Assembly (NCBI GenBank): GCA_017643965.1
Contig: JAEPMM010000173.1
Span: 1 to 6,992 of the forward strand
Origin: Marinobacter sp.
GTDB taxonomy: Bacteria > Pseudomonadota > Gammaproteobacteria > Pseudomonadales > Oleiphilaceae
Length of the DNA: 6,992 bases
Direction: 5' to 3'
A program made the translations under genes and the position numbers. Each line of letters begins with the position of its first letter. The stretch's first letter is position 1. Below the pieces are notes generated by a model that saw only the letters and a list, made by a program, of their open reading frames with translations, was not told the origin of the DNA and ran no database searches. Shown in pieces: positions 1 through 5,320 of this stretch.

Positions 1-9
1 ATCATCTAC

Positions 10-15
10 AGGAAG
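10..15 (+). promoter_or_regulatory. Shine-Dalgarno of the MFS gene
   Basis: AGGAAG lies nine bases before the ATG at 25 and supports that start. The promoter, if any, lies left of the window. Confidence 0.6.
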
Positions 16-24
16 AAATAAGCC

Positions 25-1209
25 ATGCCTCTTAATGTCTGGGTGCTGGTGGCCGCTCAGGCGTTTGCGATGTGCACCGCGCCTTTCATTGTTTTCATCG
101 GCAGTATTCACGGCCGGCTGCTGGCGCCGTCGGCGGAGTATGCCACGCTGCCGGTCGGCCTCGTTGTGGTGGGCACCGTACTGGCGATCAAACCCGCGAC
201 CTGGTTAATGGAACGGATTGGCCGTAAGCAGGTGATGCTGCTGGGTGCGGTTATGGGCATTCTGACGGGCTTGCTCGGCGCCCTGGCGTCCTGGCAGGGA
301 TCGTTTCCATTGCTGTGCCTCGCCGCCGTAATCGGCGGGACCGGGCTGGCTGTGGTTCATCAGTACCGGTTTGCAGCAATGGAGTCGGTGCCCGCGGAGC
401 TGGCCGGTTCCGCTGCTGCCCGGGTGTTGCTGGGCGGGCTGGTGGCGGCCTGGCTGGGTCCGGAAGTTGCCGGTATTGGCAGCGGGCCGGATGAGGTGTT
501 TCCCTTTCTGACCAGTTGGTTTGGCCTGGCGATCGTCCAGGGCGTCGCGCTGATCATTCTGGCTGCCGGTTACCGGGCCGGGGGAGAGCTGGTTCGTGGC
601 TCCCAGCCCGGTGGCGGCAGACCGTTGCGCGAGGTGCTGGCCAATCCGCTGGTCTGGGCGGCGATCAGCGCGGCGGCCATCGGGTATGCGGTGATGAGCT
701 TTATCATGACTGCAACACCGCTCAGCATGACCGAGACGGCCGGGCATGACCTGGACGAGGCCAAACGGGTTATTCAGCTCCACATCATGGCCATGTACCT
801 GCCGTCGCTGATCAGCGGCTGGTTGACCCGTGTGGTGGGTCTGCCGCTGATGATGGCTGGCGGTCTGCTGGCCTGCCTTGGTTGCGTGATGCTGGCGGCC
901 AGCGGCATCAGTTTCCCCCATTACCTCGGCGCCCTCTTGCTACTGGGTGTTGGCTGGAATTTCCTGTTTGTAGGCGGGACAACCCTGTTGCCAAGGGGGT
1001 ACAGGGAGGCGGAGCGGTTCCGGGTTCAGGGTCTCAATGACATGCTGGTATTCGGTGCCCAGGCGACGGCAGCGCTGTCCGCCGGTGCCGCGCTGAGCTG
1101 GCTGGGCTGGGGTGGGCTGGTTATGGTGGCGGTGCCATTCCTCGTGCTTCACGCCGTGCTGATGATCTTCTGGCTAACCCGTGCACGTACACCTGACACT
1201 GCTGACTGA
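25..1209 (+). CDS. MFS transporter, 12 predicted transmembrane helices
   Basis: This is a 394-residue, very hydrophobic inner-membrane protein of the major facilitator superfamily. By eye there are about twelve membrane segments, near residues 5-28, 39-62, 69-91, 94-114, 129-152, 161-183, 210-233, 249-272 and four more before the C-terminus, with a central cytoplasmic loop near 184-208 containing GGG and several Arg. The loop between helices 2 and 3 reads E63-R-I-G-R-K68, a degenerate form of the MFS motif A, with Glu in place of the usual Asp. The length is normal for the family. The ATG at 25 has a Shine-Dalgarno upstream. The next gene begins 11 bases after the stop, so the two are probably cotranscribed. 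The substrate cannot be told from sequence; drug or metabolite efflux and uptake are all possible. Confidence 0.85.
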   Translation: MPLNVWVLVAAQAFAMCTAPFIVFIGSIHGRLLAPSAEYATLPVGLVVVGTVLAIKPATWLMERIGRKQVMLLGAVMGILTGLLGALASWQGSFPLLCLAAVIGGTGLAVVHQYRFAAMESVPAELAGSAAARVLLGGLVAAWLGPEVAGIGSGPDEVFPFLTSWFGLAIVQGVALIILAAGYRAGGELVRGSQPGGGRPLREVLANPLVWAAISAAAIGYAVMSFIMTATPLSMTETAGHDLDEAKRVIQLHIMAMYLPSLISGWLTRVVGLPLMMAGGLLACLGCVMLAASGISFPHYLGALLLLGVGWNFLFVGGTTLLPRGYREAERFRVQGLNDMLVFGAQATAALSAGAALSWLGWGGLVMVAVPFLVLHAVLMIFWLTRARTPDTAD

Positions 1210-1220
1210 AGGAGAGAGCA

Positions 1221-1838
1221 ATGCTGATAGATCTGGATGGCATGGCACCGCAGGATGCTTATCACCTGCTGACGCAAACGGTGATTCCGCGGCCTGTAGC
1301 GTGGGTGCTGAGCGAGAACCCCGGCGGCGACTATAACCTGGCGCCGTTCTCGTTTTTCACGCCAATCACCAGTAATCCGCCGCTGCTGATGATTTCCGTG
1401 GGCAGGAAGCCAACGGAGGGTGTGTCCAAAGATACCCGGGTCAACATTGAAGCCCGCAAGCATTTTGTGGTTCACATCGCGCATCGCGGTCTTGCCTCTG
1501 CCGTGACCGAATCGTCCCGTTCGCTGCCCCATGGCGACTCTGAACTCAACAATCTTGATCTGGAACTGGCTGACTTTGAGGGATCTGAGCTGCCTCGATT
1601 GAAAGACTGCCACATAGCGTTTGCCTGCGAGCTATACGATATCAAGGAGATTGGTGAGGCGCCCCAGTCACTGGTTTTCGGAAAGGTGACGCGGGTGTGG
1701 GTGTCTGATGAGGTCGTCCGCTACGACGACAAGGACCGAATGACCTTTGACGGTGCCGCCATTGATCCGATTGGGCGACTCGGGGGCAGTGAATACGTTA
1801 CATTCGGAGAGGTTTTCAAGATACCCCGGCCATCCTGA
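1221..1838 (+). CDS. Flavin reductase-like (FMN-binding split barrel) family protein
   Basis: This 205-residue soluble protein resembles the flavin reductase-like / flavoredoxin family (DIM6/NTAB group). The typical N-terminal run is visible: IPRPVAW near residues 22-28, then YNLAPFSFF (about 38-46) and SNPPLLMISVG (about 51-61), followed by KDT and NI. These elements form the FMN-binding split barrel. Length is standard for the family. The start ATG is preceded by a strong AAGGAGAG at 1209-1216, overlapping the last base of the upstream MFS stop codon, so the two genes are very likely translated from one mRNA. Members reduce free flavin for a partner monooxygenase or act as FMN-bound oxidoreductases. 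No monooxygenase is seen in the window, so the reaction is unknown. It ends 11 bases before the convergent cupin gene. Confidence 0.85.
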   Translation: MLIDLDGMAPQDAYHLLTQTVIPRPVAWVLSENPGGDYNLAPFSFFTPITSNPPLLMISVGRKPTEGVSKDTRVNIEARKHFVVHIAHRGLASAVTESSRSLPHGDSELNNLDLELADFEGSELPRLKDCHIAFACELYDIKEIGEAPQSLVFGKVTRVWVSDEVVRYDDKDRMTFDGAAIDPIGRLGGSEYVTFGEVFKIPRPS

Positions 1839-1849
1839 CGTCTGTCTGG

Positions 1850-2515
1850 TCAGTGGCCTGCCGGTTCCGCGGGTAAATGACCGGTCTTCACCCAGATGAC
1901 GGTTTCCCGGTCCACAAACGGGTGGTGCTGGCTGAGGTGAGGGCTGCGCAACCAGGTGCCCTCCGGATAGCGACCCTGCTCATCGCAAAACTCGCCGGAA
2001 AGGACGAAGATTTCCTCGCCACCAAAGTGCCTGTGAGGTTGGAACACCTCGTTGGCTGGCCATTTCACCAGGGCTACGTGTTCGTGCTCGAATTCGTGGA
2101 GTGGCATGACCTGAAGCCCTCCAATGCCCGGAAGCCAGGGTGCTGTGTTGGTGTCAATGCGCACCGTGGCCAGGTCCCGCGGATCAAACTGGTGAAGCTT
2201 GACCAACAGGGTGCAGCCGTCTGTGCTGAACGGGGCGTGACCGCTGCCCGGCGGGTTGCGCAGGTAGGTGCCCGCCGGATAATCGCCGGTTTCGTCGGAA
2301 AAGACACCGTCCAGCACCAGGATTTCTTCTCCCAGCGGGTGCTCGTGACGCTTGAATGAGCCGCCGGGCTCATAGCGCACCACGCTGGTGGCGTGTCCGC
2401 GCTCAGCCTCTTCCCGCGCCAGGGGCTTGCGCAGAACACCGCCGGCCGGGCTGGGCACCCATTGCAGTTCTGCGGTCCTGATCACGACCTTGCGGGAGAA
2501 CTCCATGTTAAGCAT
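1850..2515 (-). CDS. Two-domain ChrR-like cupin protein
   Basis: This 221-residue soluble protein is built of two similar cupin domains. Domain 1 has H-E-H-x3-E (H57, H59, E63) in FKRHEHPLGEEILVLDG and a later His (H93). Domain 2 has H-R-H-x3-E (H161, H163, E167) in FQPHRHFGGEEIFVLSGEF and H197/H198. These are the expected metal ligands, so both sites look intact. The repeated D/E-x-G-x-YP-x-G-T-x-LR-x-P pattern is typical of the cupin that forms the C-terminal part of the anti-sigma factor ChrR. The N-terminal zinc-binding anti-sigma domain of ChrR is absent, so an anti-sigma role is not supported; a dioxygenase or metal-binding role is equally possible. Three ATGs lie close together (2518, 2515, 2506). 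AGGGG at 2521-2525 is two bases from the first and five from the second, so I chose 2515. It lies 66 bases downstream of the isochorismatase gene on the same strand. Confidence 0.8.
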   Translation of the reverse strand: MLNMEFSRKVVIRTAELQWVPSPAGGVLRKPLAREEAERGHATSVVRYEPGGSFKRHEHPLGEEILVLDGVFSDETGDYPAGTYLRNPPGSGHAPFSTDGCTLLVKLHQFDPRDLATVRIDTNTAPWLPGIGGLQVMPLHEFEHEHVALVKWPANEVFQPHRHFGGEEIFVLSGEFCDEQGRYPEGTWLRSPHLSQHHPFVDRETVIWVKTGHLPAEPAGH

Positions 2516-2581
2516 CATTACCCCTGTGGCGACTGTGGTTTCCAGTTACAGTTTACGGCGGTAACCGGCCGGCGGATGTTT

Positions 2582-3112
2582 CTACTTGATCAGCGCCTGT
2601 ATGTTCCGGAATTGCGGATGTTGGCAGTGACGCATCCATTCAAACGCCACCATTTCCACGGTGACGATCCGGGCACCGCTCTCGCTCAGCCTGTCCAGTG
2701 CCACGTCGCGGTCGAACTCATTGCGTGAGCCGGTCGCATCGGCCACCACCCAGACCTTGAAGCCCGCATCCAGCAGGCTAAGCGCCGTTTGCATCATGCA
2801 AACGTGGGTCTCGCAGCCGCCAATAACGATCTGCTGTCGTCCTTCGGGGAGCGCGTCGATCAGGCCATCGGGGCAGGCGTCAAAATGGACTTTCGCAATT
2901 GTCTGGTCGCACAGCTCGCGCACATCGGCCACATTATGCCCCAGCTTGTCAGGCAGCTGCTCCGTTCCCACCACGGGAACGTCAAGCAGGCCGGCCAGGG
3001 TGGCCAGGGTGAGGCATTGATGGATAACGTCACCACCATGGCTGATCGCCGGCATCAGTTTCTCCTGAAGATCAACGAGTACGAGAATGGATTGTTCCGC
3101 TTTCATCAACAT
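2582..3112 (-). CDS. Isochorismatase-family cysteine hydrolase (ISOC1/YcaC-related)
   Basis: This 176-residue cytosolic alpha/beta hydrolase carries the family's catalytic set: D14 in VLVDLQEKL, K74 in TIAKVHFDAC, and nucleophile C105 in GGCETHVCM. The C-terminal HPQF-x-x-IQ-x-LIK ending and TEQ-x-P-x-x-LG (50-58) resemble the ISOC1/ISOC2 and YcaC-related branch rather than the siderophore isochorismatases. The substrate is unknown; hydrolysis of a C-N bond is typical of the group. A longer reading from a GTG at 3214 would add 34 residues with no family resemblance. The ATG at 3112 has GGGAG five bases upstream, and the conserved first strand begins about eight residues later, so I prefer it; an in-frame ATG at 3106 is also possible. 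The gene may be cotranscribed with the downstream cupin. Confidence 0.85.
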   Translation of the reverse strand: MLMKAEQSILVLVDLQEKLMPAISHGGDVIHQCLTLATLAGLLDVPVVGTEQLPDKLGHNVADVRELCDQTIAKVHFDACPDGLIDALPEGRQQIVIGGCETHVCMMQTALSLLDAGFKVWVVADATGSRNEFDRDVALDRLSESGARIVTVEMVAFEWMRHCQHPQFRNIQALIK

Positions 3113-3175
3113 GGGGGCTCCCGGGTCTGGCAGGGTTGGGTGGCTGGGCTCCGAGCTTTTTCTGGTTCCTGTCTG

Positions 3176-3205
3176 ATAGTAGCCCGCAAACCGCCGGATC
3201 GTTAA
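3176..3205 (-). promoter_or_regulatory. Candidate promoter of the isochorismatase gene
   Basis: On the minus strand TTAACG (3205-3200) and TACTAT (3181-3176) are separated by 18 bases. Each matches the sigma-70 consensus at four of six positions. This would give a leader of roughly 60 bases before the ATG at 3112. The -35 element overlaps one arm of an inverted repeat. The match is modest. Confidence 0.3.
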
Positions 3206-3221
3206 GCAATCCACCGATCCG
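3195..3221. repeat. Inverted repeat, perfect 7-base arms, possible operator
   Basis: CGGATCG (3195-3201) and CGATCCG (3215-3221) are exact inverted copies with a 13-base spacer. The arm centres are 20 bases apart, about two helical turns, as for many dimeric regulators. The left arm touches the candidate -35 element of the isochorismatase gene. Its function is inferred only. Confidence 0.45.
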
Positions 3222-3249
3222 ACGAATATTTTTTTCAGGGATTTGTCGG
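3219..3249. repeat. Second inverted repeat, 9-base arms with one mismatch
   Basis: CCGACGAAT (3219-3227) and ATTTGTCGG (3241-3249) pair over nine positions, with a single G-T pair, around a 13-base T-rich loop. The repeat shares its first bases with the end of the preceding inverted repeat and ends eight bases before the -35 of the tRNA promoter. It could be an operator or part of an A/T-rich upstream element. No T-run follows it, so it is not an obvious terminator. Confidence 0.4.
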
Positions 3250-3256
3250 GTGGCAG

Positions 3257-3285
3257 TTGCCAAACGCCTGAAAATTCATTAGAGT
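3257..3285 (+). promoter_or_regulatory. Candidate promoter of tRNA-Ser with GC-rich discriminator
   Basis: TTGCCA (3257-3262) and TAGAGT (3280-3285) are separated by the ideal 17 bases. The following TTGCGCCC is a GC-rich discriminator, as is usual at growth-rate-controlled stable RNA promoters. Transcription would start near 3292, leaving a leader of about 50 bases to be removed before the tRNA at 3345. Confidence 0.55.
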
Positions 3286-3344
3286 TTGCGCCCTCAAATG
3301 AGTGACGACGTTGCTGATTTGGAACGGTTTATTGAAAGAGTATT

Positions 3345-3435
3345 GGAGAGGTGGCCGAGTGGCTGAAGGCGCACGCCTGGAAAGTGTGTATACGTTAATA
3401 GCGTATCGAGGGTTCGAATCCCTCTCTCTCCGCCA
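3345..3435 (+). tRNA. tRNA-Ser (anticodon GGA)
   Basis: A complete 91-base class II tRNA is seen. The acceptor stem GGAGAGG (3345-3351) pairs with TCTCTCC (3425-3431), with one G-T pair, followed by discriminator G3432 and an encoded CCA at 3433-3435. The anticodon stem CACGC/GTGTG (3372-3376 and 3384-3388) encloses the loop CTGGAAA, with anticodon GGA at 3379-3381, reading UCC and UCU serine codons. The long variable arm ATACG/CGTAT (3390-3394 and 3402-3406) is the serine-type extra arm. The T arm GAGGG-TTCGAAT-CCCTC spans 3408-3424. It stands alone with its own promoter candidate and terminator. Confidence 0.97.
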
Positions 3436-3441
3436 ATATCG

Positions 3442-3469
3442 AACCCCAGCGCACGCTGGGGTTTTTTTT
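3442..3469 (+). terminator. Rho-independent terminator after tRNA-Ser
   Basis: A nine-pair stem AACCCCAGC/GCTGGGGTT (3442-3450 and 3455-3463) with a four-base GCAC loop is followed by eight consecutive T (3462-3469). It begins seven bases after the CCA. The stop codon of the convergent acyP gene lies in the end of the T-run. In the reverse direction the stem could still stop acyP transcripts, but only a weak T-run follows it. Confidence 0.93.
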
Positions 3470-3746
3470 ATCGGGTCTGAAAATCCCGGAACTCGTCCGC
3501 AGAGGCTTCAGACGCTGTCAGCTGAACGTCCGAAACACGCGCTGATGGCGGCCCCTGGGTGCACCATTCCTTCAACGCCTGCAATTGGCTGACGTCGCCA
3601 CAGGCGACCACTTCCACGCGCCCATCCGCCAGATTGCGAGCGTACCCGGTCAGGCCCAGCTGCGTCGCCACTTCCTTTGTGGAGGCTCGGAAGTAAACCC
3701 CCTGGACTTTTCCCGACACCAGTAGCGTCCATTGTTGATGTTCCAT
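3468..3746 (-). CDS. acyP: Acylphosphatase
   Basis: This 92-residue cytosolic enzyme hydrolyses acyl-phosphate (carboxyl-phosphate mixed anhydride) bonds. The signature V-x-G-x-VQGV-x-FR is present as VSGKVQGVYFRAST (10-23), with the phosphate-binding loop and catalytic R20. The second signature GYARNLADGRVEV holds the catalytic N38. Length is exactly that of the family. The start is fixed by AAAGGAGG (3751-3758 on the minus strand), four bases before the ATG at 3746; an in-frame start seven codons further upstream would place this ribosome site inside the gene. It is transcribed toward tRNA-Ser, its stop lies inside the tRNA terminator, and it diverges from the DUF1330 gene. Confidence 0.95.
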   Translation of the reverse strand: MEHQQWTLLVSGKVQGVYFRASTKEVATQLGLTGYARNLADGRVEVVACGDVSQLQALKEWCTQGPPSARVSDVQLTASEASADEFRDFQTR

Positions 3747-3758
3747 ACATCCTCCTTT
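3747..3758 (-). promoter_or_regulatory. acyP ribosome site overlapping a CsrA/RsmA-like motif
   Basis: The Shine-Dalgarno AAAGGAGG runs into ATGT just before the start codon. Together the last eight bases read GAGGATGT, matching the ARGGAUGU core of the published CsrA consensus at seven of eight positions. The ribosome site is clear; CsrA binding is a guess. Confidence 0.5.
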
Positions 3759-3804
3759 CCAGACCAATATCCGTTGCCGCTAAACGAAATGTAATTGAAA
3801 GCAT

Positions 3805-3835
3805 TTGGTGACGCCATGCCGTGCTAAGCTATAGT
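3805..3835 (+). promoter_or_regulatory. Candidate promoter of the DUF1330-YheU unit
   Basis: TATAGT (3830-3835) is a good sigma-70 -10 element. The best upstream box, TTGGTG (3805-3810), is 19 bases away, longer than ideal. A start near 3842 would give a leader of about 50 bases. It is the only promoter-like pattern I see on this strand in the 147-base spacer to acyP. Confidence 0.4.
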
Positions 3836-3882
3836 TACAGCGATTTCAGACAACCCACAACGACCGTTCAGAGCCTGAAAAC

Positions 3883-3890
3883 CAAGGAAG
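3883..3890 (+). promoter_or_regulatory. Ribosome site of the DUF1330 gene, RsmA-like CANGGANG match
   Basis: CAAGGAAG ends three bases before the ATG at 3894 and serves as the Shine-Dalgarno. It also fits the RsmA core CANGGANG exactly. Because purine-rich ribosome sites match this core often, binding is only a possibility. Confidence 0.45.
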
Positions 3891-3893
3891 CAC

Positions 3894-4298
3894 ATGGAAA
3901 CCGTAAATCCTACCCCGGAGCAGCTCCAGAAAGTCCTGGCGGATACGCCGAAAGATCACCCGGTGGTGATGCTGAACCTGTTACGGTTCCGCGAGCGGGC
4001 GCAGTACAAGGATGAAACAGCGGAGCGTTCGGGCCGCGAGGCTTATTCCCTCTACATGAAAGAAGCCGCGGCTTGCGTGCGTGAGGTCGGTGCCGAGGTG
4101 ATCTGGTCGGGCCGAAGCCTGGGCTCACTGATCGCCCCGCCTGACGAATCCTGGGATCAGGTGTTGTTGGTCCGTTACCCCTCGATTGACGCCTTCATGG
4201 CGATGATCGAGAGCCAGGAGTACAAGGGTGTGGTCAAGCACCGCACGGCAGCCCTGGAAGATTCGCGACTGGTGGCCAACCTCGAGGGTCAGAGCTGA
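3894..4298 (+). CDS. DUF1330 domain-containing protein
   Basis: This 134-residue soluble protein of unknown function has the look of the DUF1330 family, a small dimeric alpha/beta (ferredoxin-like) barrel. The visible family features are a first strand HPVVMLNLLRF (22-32), a middle helix with R47-E-A-Y-x-L-Y, the strand GAEVIWSG followed by SLIAPPDESWDQVLLVRYPS, and the C-terminal helix pattern AFMAMIESQEYKGVVKHRTAALEDSRL, which ends with the usual R-x-x-A-L-x-D-S. The ATG at 3894 is fixed by AAGGAAG upstream. The next gene starts four bases after the stop, so the two probably form an operon. No catalytic residues can be named. Confidence 0.8.
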   Translation: METVNPTPEQLQKVLADTPKDHPVVMLNLLRFRERAQYKDETAERSGREAYSLYMKEAAACVREVGAEVIWSGRSLGSLIAPPDESWDQVLLVRYPSIDAFMAMIESQEYKGVVKHRTAALEDSRLVANLEGQS

Positions 4299-4302
4299 CA
4301 GT

Positions 4303-4554
4303 ATGACCGACGATGCCAGCCAGCAGGGGCAATCCGATCCCCGGGAAGAAAAGTTTGTGGTGGATACCGGTTTGCTCTCCGAAGACCAGATTGAGGGTCT
4401 CGTTGACGAATACTGCACTCGTTACCATGGCCTGAACGATACCGAAAATCCGATGGCTGAACGCGGTCGGGTCCTGGCGGCAGTGCGCCGTGGTGAGCTG
4501 GTTGTCTGGTTCGACCCGGTCGAGAACACCGCCGGGCTTGGACAGCCTGCTTGA
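4303..4554 (+). CDS. YheU-like (UPF0270) small protein
   Basis: This 83-residue acidic, soluble protein of unknown function resembles the YheU/UPF0270 family. The pattern L-S-x-D-x-I-x-x-L-V-D-E-Y-x-T-R, then an acidic turn, then R-V-x-A-V-R-R-G-E-L-V-V-W-F-D-P-V-E-N-T follows the family layout, in which LI-E-F-V-x-R-x-G-T-D-Y-G is followed by V-x-x-V-x-x-Q-L-x-x-G-x-x-x-V-x-x-D/S-x-x-x-E. The T-D-Y-G-E turn is replaced by GLNDTENP, and an extra, likely disordered N-terminus of about 20 residues (DDASQQGQSDPREE) is present. The ATG lies four bases after the DUF1330 stop. The only purine run, GAGGG, is 14 bases away, so translation probably depends on the upstream gene. Reading further upstream in this frame only overlaps the DUF1330 gene. 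Confidence 0.65.
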   Translation: MTDDASQQGQSDPREEKFVVDTGLLSEDQIEGLVDEYCTRYHGLNDTENPMAERGRVLAAVRRGELVVWFDPVENTAGLGQPA

Positions 4555-4573
4555 GCAGGCATTCAGTTTGAAT
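4545..4573 (+). terminator. Tandem small hairpins at the end of the YheU-like gene, weak terminator candidate
   Basis: GCCTGC-TTGA-GCAGGC (4545-4560) forms a six-pair hairpin whose loop holds the TGA stop codon. It is followed at once by ATTCA-GTT-TGAAT (4561-4573). Neither is followed by a good T-run, so termination is uncertain. Confidence 0.25.
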
Positions 4574-4613
4574 GAAACCGGGGAAACACCTACCCGGGGC
4601 CTCTCTTAGGCGG

Positions 4614-4619
4614 TACAAT
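4614..4619 (+). promoter_or_regulatory. Candidate -10 element of gacA
   Basis: TACAAT matches the sigma-70 -10 consensus at five of six positions and would start transcription near 4626, about 32 bases before the gacA start codon. There is no good -35 box at 16-18 bases upstream (the site reads TACCCG), so the promoter may need an activator or may be weak. Read-through from the DUF1330-YheU unit is the alternative. Confidence 0.4.
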
Positions 4620-4647
4620 CCCTCTGTTTTTACCAGAAGCCGTGTGC

Positions 4648-4655
4648 GAGGTGAG
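4648..4655 (+). promoter_or_regulatory. Shine-Dalgarno that supports the TTG start of gacA
   Basis: GAGGTGAG lies just before the TTG at 4658. No ATG or GTG lies in frame at a suitable place, and the protein begins with the conserved IRVLVVDDH directly after this codon. Confidence 0.7.
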
Positions 4656-4657
4656 TT

Positions 4658-5320
4658 TTGATCAGGGTATTGGTTGTTGATGACCATGAGCTGGTGCGTT
4701 CGGGGATCACCCGGATGCTGGCGGATAACCCCGATATCGACGTCATCGGCCAGGCCTCATCCGGTGAGGACGCCATTGAATTTGTCCGCAAGCAGTCCCC
4801 GGATATTGTTCTGATGGACATCCGGATGCCGGGAATCGGGGGGCTTGAGGCCACCCGCCGTATCCTGCGGATTGACGACGCCATTCGCGTGATTGTTGTG
4901 ACCGCCTGCGCCGATGATCCATACCCGACGCGCGTCATGCAAAGCGGGGCCTCGGCGTATATCACCAAGGGTGCAGACATCAAGGAAATGGTGCGCGCCA
5001 TTCGCATGGCCCATTCCGGTCAGCGTTACATCAGCCCTGAAATTGCCCAGAAAATGGCCCTCAAACAGCTGGGCGGCGACCACAACGGCGAAGACGGGGA
5101 CCTCTCCCTGTTCGACCGCTTGTCCGAGCGAGAAATGCAGATCGCCATGATGGTGGTCGACTGCCAGAAAGTTCAGGATATCTCGGACAAACTCTGTCTC
5201 AGTCCAAAAACCGTCAACAGTTACCGTTACCGGATATTCGAGAAGCTGGAAATATCCAGCGACGTGGAGCTCGCTTTGATGGCGGTACGGCTCGGATTGC
5301 TCGATGCCGACCAGGTCTGA
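4658..5320 (+). CDS. gacA: GacA/UvrY response regulator (partner of GacS/BarA)
   Basis: This 220-residue cytosolic two-component regulator is the partner of the sensor kinase BarA/GacS. In related bacteria it activates the small RNAs that sequester CsrA/RsmA, and so controls secondary metabolism, motility and biofilm genes. The receiver domain (about 1-120) has acidic D8, D9, phospho-acceptor D54 in VLMDIRMPGIGGLEATR, T82 and K104. The LuxR-type helix-turn-helix (about 153-215) carries LSERE-x-QI and the very typical CQKVQDISDKLCLSPKTVNSYRYRIFEKL. The linker (138-150) is acidic. Similarity along the whole length to Pseudomonas GacA and Escherichia UvrY makes the call firm. It starts with TTG, supported by GAGGTGAG upstream. 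Its end overlaps the uvrC start by 17 bases, the known uvrY-uvrC arrangement. Confidence 0.96.
   Translation: MIRVLVVDDHELVRSGITRMLADNPDIDVIGQASSGEDAIEFVRKQSPDIVLMDIRMPGIGGLEATRRILRIDDAIRVIVVTACADDPYPTRVMQSGASAYITKGADIKEMVRAIRMAHSGQRYISPEIAQKMALKQLGGDHNGEDGDLSLFDRLSEREMQIAMMVVDCQKVQDISDKLCLSPKTVNSYRYRIFEKLEISSDVELALMAVRLGLLDADQV

Noticed and set aside
205..921. Minus-strand open frame of 238 codons inside the MFS gene
   Set aside because: Its composition is dominated by Gln, His, Arg and Gly, it has no domain-like pattern, and it overlaps a gene with clear membrane segments.
2519..2581. Promoter or terminator between the isochorismatase and cupin genes
   Set aside because: There are short direct repeats (CTGTGG twice, AGTTAC/AGTTTAC) and a CCGGCCGG palindrome, but no paired -35/-10 boxes or hairpin with T-run.
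3113..3214. N-terminal extension of the isochorismatase from a GTG at 3214
   Set aside because: The extra 34 residues show no family resemblance, and a well-spaced GGGAG precedes the ATG at 3112. The stretch fits better as a promoter and leader.
3408..3435. 3' end of tRNA-Ser as a phage or island attachment site
   Set aside because: No second copy of the tRNA 3' end and no integrase gene is seen in the window, and the flanking genes look like core genome.
3302..3592. Open frame running through tRNA-Ser and antisense to acyP
   Set aside because: It crosses a complete tRNA and a strong terminator, so it cannot be a real protein gene.
4578..4597. CCGGG/CCCGG hairpin before gacA as a terminator
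   Set aside because: It has only five pairs around a ten-base loop and no T-run follows; it may be chance in GC-rich DNA.
4624..4636. CTG-N7-CAG resembling a LexA (SOS) box upstream of gacA-uvrC
   Set aside because: The LexA site needs CTG-N10-CAG; the spacing here is three bases short and the inner consensus is missing.
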